This document shows, piece after piece, positions 42,211-52,181 of a stretch of 64,000 bases of DNA. Origin of the DNA: Runella defluvii (GTDB taxonomy: Bacteria; Bacteroidota; Bacteroidia; Cytophagales; Spirosomataceae); assembly GCF_014195535.1 (NCBI RefSeq), contig NZ_JACIBY010000007.1:270186-334185 (forward strand). The letters run 5' to 3'. Numbering within the stretch: the first letter of the stretch is position 1; each line of letters starts with the position of its first letter. The notes beneath the pieces are model-generated. The model saw only the letters and a list, made by a program, of their open reading frames with translations. It did no database searches and was not told the origin of the DNA. A program made the translations under genes and the position numbers.

Positions 42211-43302
42211 ATGATAGATTATAGTAAATTCGAGGTAGAAGATTTTATAACCGACGAATCCTTTGGCGAGTGGGTCAAGGGGGAGTCGGACAAGCATACG
42301 GCATTTTGGGAGTTTTGGCTGGAAGCTCACTCTGAAAAAAAAGAAATTGTGAAGCAAGCAAGGCAGTTGTTGGAAGCCCTTAAAAACCAACCGACGGCCA
42401 TCAACGACGACGAAATTTCTATTGAAGTCGCCAAAGTAGTAAGCCAAGTAGAGGAAGAACAACCTCGTTTATTTTTTCCTTGGTGGGGAAAGGTGGCAGC
42501 AGCAGCAGTGGTGGCGTTGGGAATAGGAATATGGTTTTGGTCCACGTTTGTCCCCAATACACCAGCAATGGTAGCGACTTTGCCACTGAACAGTACCACC
42601 ACAAAGAATGCAAAAGTAGAAGTAATCAATAACACCAATTCCGATTATACGGCGTCTTTGCCAGATGGCAGTACTGTGGTGCTAAAAAAAGGGAGTAAAG
42701 TGAGTTTTATTGAAAAATTTGTGGGCGACAAGCGCGAAGTATTTTTGACGGGGGAGGGTTTCTTTAACGTGGTTCGCAATCCCGCCCAACCTTTTTATGT
42801 GTATGCCAATGGCCTAGTGACGCGGGTATTGGGAACAAGCTTTACGGTACGGGCTTACGCCAAAGACAAAGAAGTAATAGTGGCAGTAAAAACGGGCAAG
42901 GTGATGGTGTATTCGCTCTCAGAATTGAAGAAATCGGAGCAAAATGCCAATTACCAAGTGCAGAGTTTGTATTTAACCCCCAACCAGCAAGCCACTTTTG
43001 AGCGAGAAATGGAGAAGTTTAACAAGGCATTGGTGGATAAACCCACGATTCTTACAAAACCTGTAGAAACACCCAATTTTACCTTTGAAAATACCCCGAT
43101 TGCTGAAGTATTCCAACGCCTCAAAACGGCCTATGGCGTCGATATTGTGTATGATGCAGAAGTGATGAAAAACTGCTCCGTTACGGCACCTTTGGGAGAT
43201 GAATCACTTTTTACGAAGCTGACCATCATCTGCAAAACCATAGGGGCGCGTTACGAAATCGTCGAAACCGAAATTGTGGTTTCGGGCCGTGGGTGTCCCT
43301 AA
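42211..43302 (+). CDS. FecR-family anti-sigma factor
   Basis: 363 residues. A cytoplasmic N-terminal sigma-binding part (1-88) is followed by one membrane helix (about 93-112, GKVAAAAVVALGIGIWFW). The periplasmic FecR domain has TASLPDGSTVVLKKGSKVSF and FFNVVRNPAQPFYVYANGLVTRVLGTSFTVRAY. A C-terminal DUF4974/STN-like domain (about 288-363) has FENTPIAEVFQRLKTAYGVDIVYD. It relays the signal from the SusC STN domain to the sigma factor. Confidence 0.93.
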   Translation: MIDYSKFEVEDFITDESFGEWVKGESDKHTAFWEFWLEAHSEKKEIVKQARQLLEALKNQPTAINDDEISIEVAKVVSQVEEEQPRLFFPWWGKVAAAAVVALGIGIWFWSTFVPNTPAMVATLPLNSTTTKNAKVEVINNTNSDYTASLPDGSTVVLKKGSKVSFIEKFVGDKREVFLTGEGFFNVVRNPAQPFYVYANGLVTRVLGTSFTVRAYAKDKEVIVAVKTGKVMVYSLSELKKSEQNANYQVQSLYLTPNQQATFEREMEKFNKALVDKPTILTKPVETPNFTFENTPIAEVFQRLKTAYGVDIVYDAEVMKNCSVTAPLGDESLFTKLTIICKTIGARYEIVETEIVVSGRGCP

Positions 43303-43397
43303 ATTGTGAACATTAATGCTATTCCTCTCTACTAAACTATCCTAAACTTAAACAGAACTCTATGTCTCCATAACTACCTAACTCCTTTAAAAAACGA

Positions 43398-43426
43398 AGT
43401 CGGCAATGGTCGCAACATTACCGACT
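43398..43426 (+). promoter_or_regulatory. Stem-loop between fecR and susC
   Basis: AGTCGG then AATG (43398-43408) pairs with CATT then CCGACT (43416-43426), with one opposed base pair mismatch (C/A), around a 7-nt loop. AAAAC and GTTTT flank it (43391-43395, 43431-43435). It lies in the 228-bp gap before susC and could be an attenuator or processing site that gives susC more message than fecR. Confidence 0.5.
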
Positions 43427-43530
43427 TGTAGTTTTATCCCCTCCATTTTGTTGTGCTGCAACTGCCCGATTTCTCGGGTGCTGGGAGGGATTTTGTCCAA
43501 AAAATCTTGAACTAAAACCAAACCAAATGT

Positions 43531-46500
43531 ATGGAAAGTTTACCAAAAAAGCGCAAACTGTTGCTTATAGCTATGCGAATCACCTGTTTACAACTACTGA
43601 TTAGTGTCGTGCTTAGTGGTTTGGCCGTCGCGCGTGAGGGACTGGCCCAAGAAGCGCTGAATCGTAACATCAGCCTTTCGGTCGAAAATAAGCCATTAAA
43701 AACGGCATTGACGCTCATTGAAAAAACAGCTAACGTTAAATTTACGTATTTACCGCAGCTGATTGCCAAAAACGACAAAGTGTCATTGACGGTTTCGAAC
43801 CAACAGCTGTCGGTCGTGCTTGAAAAACTACTGCGCCCGTTGGGATTATCGTATGAAGCATCGGGAGAGTACATTATTCTGACCAAAGCGGAGGTTCAGA
43901 TGCTCGAAAAAAGGAGCTACGTGCCGATGCAAACCATAGAACAGAATGTAAAAGGACGCATCAACGACGAAAAAGGAGAGGGGCTTCCTGGGGTGAGTGT
44001 TGTGATAAAAGGCACACAACGTGGTACTACGACGAACGCCAACGGAGAATTTTCGTTGGTGGTTCCTGATAACAAAACAGTCTTGATTGTCAGTTATGTG
44101 GGTTATAGTCCCCAAGAAATTACGGTCGGTAACCAATCCTCTATTTTGATTTCGCTCAAAGCTGACTTAAAAACATTGAACGAAGTGGTAGTGGTTGGTT
44201 ATGGCGTTCAGAAGAAAGCCAACTTGACGGGTGCGGTGGACATGGTTACGAGCGAGATATTTGAAAACCGCCCCATGACCAACCTGAACCAAGGGATGCA
44301 AGGGGTGTTGCCCAACCTTAACATCAAGATGATGGATGGGAAGCCCAACCAAGCACCAAGTTTTAACATTCGGGGGACGACCTCGATTGGACAAGGAGGA
44401 AATGCCTTGGTGTTGATTGATAACGTGGAGGGGGATCCAAGTTTGTTGAATCCCAACGATATTGCGAGTGTTACCTTGTTAAAAGACGCGGCTTCGGCTT
44501 CAATTTACGGAGCAAGGGGGGTATTTGGAGTGGTGTTGATTACCACAAAAAATCCAGCAGCGGGAAAAACAAACGTTACCTATTCAACCAATTATTCGTT
44601 CAAAAAGCCGATTGCAAGACCTGATTTGGTTACGGATGGCTACACGTGGGCTTCCATGTTTGCCGAATCATTCGTCAACTTTGGAGGAACGTTTCCCCAA
44701 AATGCCAATAAAACCCTCAAGTTTTCTCAGGCGTATTTGAATGAGCTCAAACGGCGGTCGGAAGTAGGAGGTTTGCCAGAAGTAGAAATAGATCCTGCAA
44801 CGGGCGAGTACGTCTATTATGGTAGTACAGATTATTATGGGCATTTATACAAAGATGTTAACAACTCCAACGAGCACAACCTGAGTATCTCAGGAAGCAC
44901 CGACAAAGCGAGTTATTTAATTACGGGCCGTTATTTTGGTCAAGAGGGGTTGTTTCGCTACAACTCGGACGATTATCGGGTTTTCAACTTTACGGGCAAA
45001 GGTTCGATTCAGCTATTCCCTTGGTTGAAAATCAACAACATGTCGCAATACTCCGACATGAAATACCACAACCCGTCGAATGTCGGCGAAGGTGGGGGTA
45101 TTTGGCGCAATATTGCGGATGAAGGCCACCCTTTGGCGCCTTTGTTGAACCCCGACGGTACCATCACTTTTTCGGCAGCGTACAGCATTGGTGATTTTTA
45201 CTACGGTAAAAACGGCATTGACAATAACAAAAAGGTGTTTAGAAATACGACGGGATTTGTATCTCAGTTTTTCAACGACAAATTTAGAGTCAAAGGTGAT
45301 TTTACGATTCAAAATACCGACAACAATGACCGAATCAAGGCAGTGCCTGTGCCTTATAGTGTCAAACCTGGTACAATAGCGTACGTTGGAACGACGACCA
45401 ATTCTATCAATGATGTGTATCGTGAAACGTCGTACATGACGACCAACCTTTATACGGAGTACGAGAATACGTTCAAGGAAAACCATTATTTGAAAGCAAT
45501 GGTGGGGTATAACTACGAGCAATCGAACTATCAGCGGTTGTCTGCCCAACGTAACGGACTTATTTTTGAGGATGCACAAGACATTAACCTAGCACTTGGG
45601 CAGGCCATTACCACTACGGGAGGCTGGGAAAGATGGAAAATTCAAGGAGGTTTTGCAAGGCTCAATTATTCGTACAAAGACCGATATTTGTTGGAAGTAA
45701 ACGGTCGTTACGATGGATCATCGAAATTTCCTGCCAATCAACGGTTTGCCTTTTTTCCATCGTACTCTTTCGGTTGGAGGTTATCCAAAGAGCCTTTTTG
45801 GAAAGTATCAGAACGGATTGTTTCCGACTTAAAATTGAGAGCATCTTATGGCTCATTAGGAAATGGAAACATCAGCTCGTATGCCTACTTGGAGCAATTC
45901 TCTATTTCGCAATCATCCATGATTTTGGCAGGTCAGCGGCCACAGCAAACCAGAAACCCAACGGTTTTGCCTGAGGGGCTTACGTGGGAAACCGCCACCA
46001 CCAAGAACATCGGGATTGATTTGTCGATGCTTTCTAATCGGTTGACTTTTGTGGCCGATGCCTACATCCGAACCACAACCGATATGTTTACGGTGGGTTT
46101 GACGCTTCCTGCCGTTTTTGGCGCGACTGCACCCAAGGGTAACTATGCCGATTTGGAAACCAAAGGCTGGGAAACCATGCTGTCGTACCGCGACAAATTT
46201 TCGCTTGGTTCAAAGCCATTTAATTTTGATTTACGGCTAACATTGGCAGATTACAGGGCGGTAATTACCAAATACAATAACCCACAAAAATTGTTAAATG
46301 ATTATTACGAAGGGCAAGTATTGGGTGAAATTTGGGGATACCAAACCGATGGTTTTTTCAAGTCTGCGGATGATGTAAAAAACAGTGCGAGCCAGAATTT
46401 GTTCAGAACGGCTTCCAATGGGCTTTGGTTTCCAGGGGATATTAAGTTCAAGGACGTCAACGGAGACGGTGCCATTACGCCAGGTACTGAAAGGGTAGAA

Positions 46501-47082
46501 AACCCAGGCGACCGCTCTATCATTGGTAACTCTACCCCAAGATATACCTATGGGGTAATGCTAGGCGCAGACTGGAATAATTTCTTCTTCTCCGCTTTTA
46601 TTCAGGGCGTTGGACAACAAAATTGGTATCCGAGTAGAGAGGCAAACTTATTTTGGGGACAATACAACCGTCCTTATGGAGACATTCCTAAGAGCCAATT
46701 GGGAAATATCTGGACGGAGCAAAACCCCGACGCGTACTTCCCACGCTATGTGTCGCGGATAGCTAGTAATGCCAACGGAACCCTCAGCGCTGCCCAGACC
46801 CGCTACTTGCAAAATGTGGCGTATATGCGTCTGAAAAACATCCAGATTGGTTATAATCTGCCCCGCGCCATCGTTTCAAAAATTGGTTCTTCGGCAGGAC
46901 GAGTTTTCTTGTCGGCGGAAAATATTTGGTCATTATCACCCCTTTACAAACATACCCGTGATTTTGACGTAGAAAGTGCCGTCGCTTCCGACCAAGTATT
47001 TAGCCCTGGCGGAAACTCTGGCGACGCCTACAATTATCCAATTATGAAAAGTGTAACCGTTGGTTTGTCTATCACTTTCTAA
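43531..47082 (+). CDS. SusC-type TonB-dependent transporter with STN signalling domain
   Basis: 1183 residues. After the signal sequence comes an STN (secretin/TonB short N-terminal) domain, about 45-117: ISLSVENKPLKTALTLIEKTANVKFTY and LEKLLRPLGLSYEASGEYIIL. Then a carboxypeptidase-like domain (about 138-215, VKGRINDEKGEGLPGVSVVI), the plug (VVVGYGVQKKANLTGAV, LLKDAASASIYGARGVFGVVLITTK) and the barrel ending SVTVGLSITF. The STN domain contacts FecR, so this transporter senses its ligand and turns on its own operon. Confidence 0.95.
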   Translation: MESLPKKRKLLLIAMRITCLQLLISVVLSGLAVAREGLAQEALNRNISLSVENKPLKTALTLIEKTANVKFTYLPQLIAKNDKVSLTVSNQQLSVVLEKLLRPLGLSYEASGEYIILTKAEVQMLEKRSYVPMQTIEQNVKGRINDEKGEGLPGVSVVIKGTQRGTTTNANGEFSLVVPDNKTVLIVSYVGYSPQEITVGNQSSILISLKADLKTLNEVVVVGYGVQKKANLTGAVDMVTSEIFENRPMTNLNQGMQGVLPNLNIKMMDGKPNQAPSFNIRGTTSIGQGGNALVLIDNVEGDPSLLNPNDIASVTLLKDAASASIYGARGVFGVVLITTKNPAAGKTNVTYSTNYSFKKPIARPDLVTDGYTWASMFAESFVNFGGTFPQNANKTLKFSQAYLNELKRRSEVGGLPEVEIDPATGEYVYYGSTDYYGHLYKDVNNSNEHNLSISGSTDKASYLITGRYFGQEGLFRYNSDDYRVFNFTGKGSIQLFPWLKINNMSQYSDMKYHNPSNVGEGGGIWRNIADEGHPLAPLLNPDGTITFSAAYSIGDFYYGKNGIDNNKKVFRNTTGFVSQFFNDKFRVKGDFTIQNTDNNDRIKAVPVPYSVKPGTIAYVGTTTNSINDVYRETSYMTTNLYTEYENTFKENHYLKAMVGYNYEQSNYQRLSAQRNGLIFEDAQDINLALGQAITTTGGWERWKIQGGFARLNYSYKDRYLLEVNGRYDGSSKFPANQRFAFFPSYSFGWRLSKEPFWKVSERIVSDLKLRASYGSLGNGNISSYAYLEQFSISQSSMILAGQRPQQTRNPTVLPEGLTWETATTKNIGIDLSMLSNRLTFVADAYIRTTTDMFTVGLTLPAVFGATAPKGNYADLETKGWETMLSYRDKFSLGSKPFNFDLRLTLADYRAVITKYNNPQKLLNDYYEGQVLGEIWGYQTDGFFKSADDVKNSASQNLFRTASNGLWFPGDIKFKDVNGDGAITPGTERVENPGDRSIIGNSTPRYTYGVMLGADWNNFFFSAFIQGVGQQNWYPSREANLFWGQYNRPYGDIPKSQLGNIWTEQNPDAYFPRYVSRIASNANGTLSAAQTRYLQNVAYMRLKNIQIGYNLPRAIVSKIGSSAGRVFLSAENIWSLSPLYKHTRDFDVESAVASDQVFSPGGNSGDAYNYPIMKSVTVGLSITF

Positions 47083-47101
47083 CCACCAAAAAAGTACGAC
47101 T

Positions 47102-48871
47102 ATGAAGCTTAAATACATCCTTATATTACTTGTCGCAACCTTCTGTGTGGGTTGTGATTTGGAGGAACTACCAGAAGCAACTACTTCAAAGGGACCTATA
47201 TTTGGTAGCGAAAGTGGCTTGGTGCTTTATACCAACTCGTTTTATACGCTGTTTAATGGTAAAAACCTCCACCGAGCCGATGCCATGTCAGACTACTTGG
47301 CGCGGCGAGAGTCGCCATCGTTTATTACCGAAGGCAACTACAGCGCCCAAGTGAGTACAGGTTGGAGTTGGTCAGATTTGAGAAACATCAATTATTTTAT
47401 CCAAAACTGCAACGACCCCAAAGTACCCCTTGCCGTTCGCAAAAACTACATAGGTATTGCACGGTTCTTTCGCGCTTGGTTTTATTTTGATAAGGTCAAA
47501 CGTTTTGGTGATGTGCCTTGGTACGGTAAGGCGCTTGACGTGGCAGATACTGAATTGTTGTTCAAAGGCCGTGATCCACGTAGTGTAGTGATGGATTCGG
47601 TAGTGGCCGACTTGGACTATGCGTGTCAAAACATATCAACGAGCAGCGAGCCAACCAGAAGCTTAGTAACAAAATACGTTGCGTACGCATTTAAGGCGCG
47701 CGTGTGCCTTTTTGAAGGAACTTTCCGAAAATACCACACCAACTTAGGGCTGCAAAATACAGCCGCTGGGTTTTTAACCCAAGCGGCTGAGGCAGCTAAA
47801 AAAGTAATGGACGAAGGTGGTTATAAACTTTTTGATGGTTCGGGAACGGACAAATCGTACCGTCAAGTATTCATAAGCGCTGCGCCTGTGACAACGGAAG
47901 TGATGCTGTCGGCGGTCTGTGATTTGGCCCTAAATAACCTAAACGATGCCAACTGGTATTGGACAAGTGGTACTTACGGCGACAAAGCGAGCTTTATTCG
48001 GACGTTTATCAATACGTATTTGAACATTGACGGAACGCCTTTTACCAATAATCCAGCCTACAAAACCATGTTGTTTAAGGATGAGGTAAAAGGACGCGAT
48101 AGGCGTCTCCAACAAACCATTCGGGTAGGCGACTACAAGCGGACGAGTGGGGGTGTGTTGGTACCGTCGCCACCGTTGTTTTCCTATACTTTCACGGGCT
48201 ATATGCCTATCAAGTGGACGCTGGATGATATGTATTACGATACCCGCGACTTGAATATAAACTCCGTTTCTATTTTCCGCTTTGCAGAAGTATTACTCAA
48301 CTACGCCGAGGCAAAAGCTGAATTAGGAACGCTTACCGACGCTGATTGGGCGGCTTCGATTGGTGCCTTGCGCAAGCGTGCGGGCATCACGGGTGGACTT
48401 ACGACCAAACCAACGGTTGTTGATAGCTACTTGCAATCCAACTATTTTCCCGCGATTACCGATCCTGTGGTGTTGGAAGTACGTCGGGAACGTGGCATTG
48501 AGCTTTGTTTGGAAGGTTTCCGCTTTGACGATATTTTAAGATGGAAACGTGGAGAATTAATGCAAATGGAGTGGAATGGTATGTACGTCCCGTCGCTCAA
48601 TACGCCGATGGATTTGAACGAAGACGGGATTTTAGACGTAGCATTTTACAAAACGCTGCCATCGTCGCGCCCTGCGGGAGTGACTTACGTGGAAGTGTCG
48701 CCTACCATCGCGGGCAAGCCTAACTCACAACTTATTTCGGGAGATACGTCAGGTGAATTGACGTGGTTGAACAACATTCCCCGTAAGTGGACAGACCGAA
48801 ATTATTATTATCCAATTCCAACGGCTGATATTATCACCAATCCAAAACTTACCCAAAATGCGGGCTGGTAG
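47102..48871 (+). CDS. SusD/RagB-type outer-membrane lipoprotein
   Basis: 589 residues from ATG 47102 with a lipobox in TFCVGCDLEEL. Typical SusD features: NYFIQNCNDPKVPLAVRKNYIGIARFFRAWFYFDKVKRFGDVPWYGKAL, then FRFAEVLLNYAEAKAELG, then VLEVRRERGIELCLEGFRFDDILRWKRGELM, and a C-terminal NYYYPIPTADIITNPKLTQNAGW. It partners the SusC 20 bp upstream. The in-frame upstream start (47060) would overlap susC and is rejected. The substrate is unknown; no glycosidase gene is adjacent. Confidence 0.94.
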   Translation: MKLKYILILLVATFCVGCDLEELPEATTSKGPIFGSESGLVLYTNSFYTLFNGKNLHRADAMSDYLARRESPSFITEGNYSAQVSTGWSWSDLRNINYFIQNCNDPKVPLAVRKNYIGIARFFRAWFYFDKVKRFGDVPWYGKALDVADTELLFKGRDPRSVVMDSVVADLDYACQNISTSSEPTRSLVTKYVAYAFKARVCLFEGTFRKYHTNLGLQNTAAGFLTQAAEAAKKVMDEGGYKLFDGSGTDKSYRQVFISAAPVTTEVMLSAVCDLALNNLNDANWYWTSGTYGDKASFIRTFINTYLNIDGTPFTNNPAYKTMLFKDEVKGRDRRLQQTIRVGDYKRTSGGVLVPSPPLFSYTFTGYMPIKWTLDDMYYDTRDLNINSVSIFRFAEVLLNYAEAKAELGTLTDADWAASIGALRKRAGITGGLTTKPTVVDSYLQSNYFPAITDPVVLEVRRERGIELCLEGFRFDDILRWKRGELMQMEWNGMYVPSLNTPMDLNEDGILDVAFYKTLPSSRPAGVTYVEVSPTIAGKPNSQLISGDTSGELTWLNNIPRKWTDRNYYYPIPTADIITNPKLTQNAGW

Positions 48872-48889
48872 AGGGTAACACGTGATTTT

Positions 48890-48938
48890 GTAGATAAAGA
48901 AATAGCTCGGCCACAGGCCGAGCTATTTCTTTATCTAC
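48890..48938. terminator. Perfect 23-bp bidirectional terminator
   Basis: Bases 48890-48912 pair without mismatch with 48916-48938 around ACA; the upper stem is AGCTCGGCC. The right arm reaches into the stop codon of the convergent hybrid regulator gene (48935-48937). Confidence 0.92.
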
Positions 48939-51900
48939 ACTTTGTCTTTCTTGGGCGAGTAGCCGTAGTATTCTTGATACATCTTAGAAAAATACGATTG
49001 CGAACTGTACCCCACCTCGTACGCTACTTGGGTTACGTTTAGGTTGCCTTCTTTGAGCAGTTCATTGGCACGTTCCAAACGCACTTGATGGATAAATTGA
49101 GAAGGAGTTTGTTGAGTCAAGGCTTGGATTTTTCGATATAGTTGCGAGCGACTCAAATTGGCTTTCTGGGCCAAGGTCTCTATCTCAAACGATTCTTCGG
49201 CCAGGTTCTGTAAAATGATGTTCCTGATTTTTTGGAGGAACAACTGTTCTTTTTCGACTAAAATCGGCGGTATTGATGCCGTAAGTTCAGGCGTAAGCGG
49301 GGTAGAAGTACCAATTTTTAAAAGTAATTTTTGGCGAATCGCGATGGTGTTTTTGACCCGAATCAGCAATTCAGAAAGGCTAAAAGGTTTGCTCATGTAT
49401 TCATCGGCACCAAAGGCGAGCCCTTTCAGTTTGCTGTCAAAAGACGATTTAGCCGATAAGACAATCATCGGAATGTGGCTGGTACGTTCATCGTTTTTGA
49501 GGGTTTGAATCACTTCGTAGCCATCGGCTAGGGGCATCATCACGTCTGTAATGAGTACGTCGGGTAAAGATTCTAGCGCGATAGCAATGCCTTCTTGCCC
49601 GTCGGAAGCGGCTTTTACTTGGTAGGTCGTTTGCAAACTTTCTACCAAAAAATGACGAAGTTCTTCATTGTCTTCGATGACTAAAATGAGTGGTTTATCA
49701 GACGGATTACGCGCTTCTGATGCTTCATTTACGTGAGAAACGGATGGCGTAAATTCAAAAGAAACGGGTGCGGCAGTGCCTTGGGCAGCAGTAGATTCTT
49801 TCAAAGGAAGTTCAACAACAAACGAACTTCCCAAGGCGAGAATGCTTTCAGCTTTGATGGTACCACCCATCATCTCAACCAATTCTTTTACCAGTGCCAG
49901 CCCGATGCCTGTCCCAGCATATTGACGGGTAAATGAGGCATCGGCTTGATAAAATCGTTCAAAAATATGCGGTAGCTTTTCAGGCGCGACCCCGATTCCC
50001 GTATCATTGACTTTTAGTAAAAATACTTGTTGGGATAAAATCTGCGCGTTGACAGCCACTTTGCCACCCTCAGGCGTAAACTTGATGGCATTAGAAAGTA
50101 GATTATAAACAATTTTTTCAAGTTTATCGTGGTCATAAAAATAAGCAAGCCCTGAGTCATCGGCGGAGAAAGTGAGGGAGAGTTTTTTCTTCCCCGCCAT
50201 GCTTTCAAACGCCCCGAGGATTTGGGCGGTTTGTTGGATGGGGTTTCCAATGGTTTCGAAGACTTCCAACTTACCCGCATCTTTTTTGGTCAAATCCAGC
50301 ATTTCGTTAATCAATCGAAGCAATTGATGCGAATTTTGTTGAATGGATTTGATGCGGGGAGCCGCGCTTGCGTTGGCGTTGGTGGCTTCCAATTGTTCGG
50401 CAGCGTTGAGAATAAGCGTCAAAGGAGTTCGAAGTTCGTGGGTAAGGTTGGAAAAAAAATGCGTTTTCATCTCGTCAACTCGCTTTAATACTTCGGTTTC
50501 TTGCTGTCGTTGGCGCAGTTCTTTTCTAAGCTTACGGCGTTTTTGCCACTCTTTAAAACCCAAGTATAAAACAAGAAATCCGACAACTAAGTAGAATAAA
50601 ATAGCCCACCATTCTTTCCAAAAAGGTTTGATTACGATGATTTTGAGATAACCAACCTCTTTCCATTCGTTGGCCGAAACCCGCTGGGTGGTCGTAAACT
50701 TAAATGTACCTGCCTCCATTTGATTATAGGTAACGCGATTGGCCATGGTAGAAAAGGTCAATCCGTTATCGGAGGCGCCATCCAACAATTGTTTGTATTC
50801 GTACAGCTTAGCGGGCGCTGCGGGAGCGCTATAAATGGTCAGGTTATCGCCTTCTTGTAGGGTGACAATTGGAATGCCCTTTTCATCACGTACGTACGAA
50901 TAATTTTCGGTGTTATCTTTGATAACGCTGCCATTGACGGTCAAGAAAATAGGGTGAAACAATTGCGTACGTTGGGTTTGGTTTAAATCATAGACCCTGA
51001 CATACTTCGCATTCCCAACCCACAGCCGATTTTGGGAGTCAATCATCATCGCGAAGGCAAATCGTCCAGTAGGAGTCAAATCCATCCTAAGTAGCCCTTC
51101 ACGGTCATTGTAACGGTAAACTAAATACCCATGCGTAAAATAGTCATTTCCTTCGCGGTCGGTGGCGAAGTTAACGACGCGGTTATTTTCAGGAACGGAG
51201 TGAAGAAGAATGTGCTTCACTTTGCCCGTAGAAGGAGTTAGGACATTGACCTGATTTGAAAAACCTACCAAAATATCTCCGTTTTGACGGAGGCCAACGC
51301 TCATAGGCTGGTTGTTGCTGAGGGATTCGCCATTGAGTGGATCATGCAAAAAAACGGTAAATTTCCCCGTGCTGGGCGTATATTTTTGAACTCCCTGATT
51401 GGTGGCCAGCCAAAGGTTATGGTCAGCATCTTCTACAATGCCGTTGACGTTGATTTTGTTAGGGGTAACTTGGGCAACGTTATCGAGCGCTGGGTCGAAC
51501 CTTAACAGCCCAACTTCATTTAAGCCAATCCATAAAATGCCTTTTTGGTCGGGATATAGAAAATTACAACCGTGCTTAGAAAGGTATTTTTTAATGACCA
51601 AAGCGCTATCTGCTATGCGCACAATTTTCTGAAGTTTTGGGTCAAAATAAGACAGTGAAAACCCTAAACTGGTTTTGAACCACACTTTCCCGTCGGACGA
51701 GGCACGGGCTTTGGTGTAAAATTCTTCTTTGTCGGCAAGTGGGTCTTTAAAAATTTGAGTTTGTTTGCCATCGTACCGACACATACCTTTTCTTCCCGCA
51801 AACCAGTAATGACCAGAACGATCTTTGGTAATGTCACTTCCTCCAAAAAAATGCCCCTTGACGGAAATCACTTGGAGTGGCTTTGGCATGATTTGGCCCC

Positions 51901-51955
51901 AACAGGTAAAGGCAGGCAGCAATAACAGTACCAATAAATAATAAGAACATCTCAT
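48935..51955 (-). CDS. Hybrid two-component regulator (sensor kinase-receiver-AraC)
   Basis: 1006 residues in one chain. Signal peptide; a periplasmic Reg_prop-like propeller (about 25-330, with GHYWFAGRKGMCRYDGK, GILWIGLNEVGLLRFD, NLWLATNQGVQKY, RLWVGNAKYVRVYD); a Y_Y_Y domain (to ~440); a membrane helix (about 452-472); HisKA with His506 (NLTHELRTPLTLI); HATPase_c (NLLSNAIKFTPEGG, DTGIGVAPEKLPHIFERF, GTGIGLALVKELVE); a receiver with Asp804 (VLITDVMMPLADGY); and an AraC HTH (about 905-1003, NVTQVAYEVGYSSQSYFSKMYQEYYGYSPKK). Such regulators bind a degradation product in the periplasm and activate a nearby SusCD locus. Confidence 0.95.
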   Translation of the reverse strand: MRCSYYLLVLLLLPAFTCWGQIMPKPLQVISVKGHFFGGSDITKDRSGHYWFAGRKGMCRYDGKQTQIFKDPLADKEEFYTKARASSDGKVWFKTSLGFSLSYFDPKLQKIVRIADSALVIKKYLSKHGCNFLYPDQKGILWIGLNEVGLLRFDPALDNVAQVTPNKINVNGIVEDADHNLWLATNQGVQKYTPSTGKFTVFLHDPLNGESLSNNQPMSVGLRQNGDILVGFSNQVNVLTPSTGKVKHILLHSVPENNRVVNFATDREGNDYFTHGYLVYRYNDREGLLRMDLTPTGRFAFAMMIDSQNRLWVGNAKYVRVYDLNQTQRTQLFHPIFLTVNGSVIKDNTENYSYVRDEKGIPIVTLQEGDNLTIYSAPAAPAKLYEYKQLLDGASDNGLTFSTMANRVTYNQMEAGTFKFTTTQRVSANEWKEVGYLKIIVIKPFWKEWWAILFYLVVGFLVLYLGFKEWQKRRKLRKELRQRQQETEVLKRVDEMKTHFFSNLTHELRTPLTLILNAAEQLEATNANASAAPRIKSIQQNSHQLLRLINEMLDLTKKDAGKLEVFETIGNPIQQTAQILGAFESMAGKKKLSLTFSADDSGLAYFYDHDKLEKIVYNLLSNAIKFTPEGGKVAVNAQILSQQVFLLKVNDTGIGVAPEKLPHIFERFYQADASFTRQYAGTGIGLALVKELVEMMGGTIKAESILALGSSFVVELPLKESTAAQGTAAPVSFEFTPSVSHVNEASEARNPSDKPLILVIEDNEELRHFLVESLQTTYQVKAASDGQEGIAIALESLPDVLITDVMMPLADGYEVIQTLKNDERTSHIPMIVLSAKSSFDSKLKGLAFGADEYMSKPFSLSELLIRVKNTIAIRQKLLLKIGTSTPLTPELTASIPPILVEKEQLFLQKIRNIILQNLAEESFEIETLAQKANLSRSQLYRKIQALTQQTPSQFIHQVRLERANELLKEGNLNVTQVAYEVGYSSQSYFSKMYQEYYGYSPKKDKV

Positions 51956-52092
51956 GGGTGAGTAGGGTATATAAATGCAACATATTTACACAAAACGACA
52001 CAATAGTGATTGTTTTTTGAGGTGTGGAAACAGTTGAATAAGCGACATAATTGCCTAATGCAATATAGGTATATAAAATGACACTTTGGTGG

Positions 52093-52124
52093 TTGTGTGG
52101 AGGGTTTGGGTACGATTAGCTTTG
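52093..52124 (+). promoter_or_regulatory. Promoter of the surface-protein operon
   Basis: TTG (52093-52095), a 21-nt spacer and TAGCTTTG (52117-52124) match the Bacteroidota housekeeping promoter. The start of transcription would be near 52129, leaving a ~53-nt leader. No equally good element was seen between the five genes downstream. Confidence 0.7.
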
Positions 52125-52181
52125 TAGAAATCCAACTAACCTCGGTCGTTGGGCTGCCCTTTACCCTTTTTTTGAAAAGTT

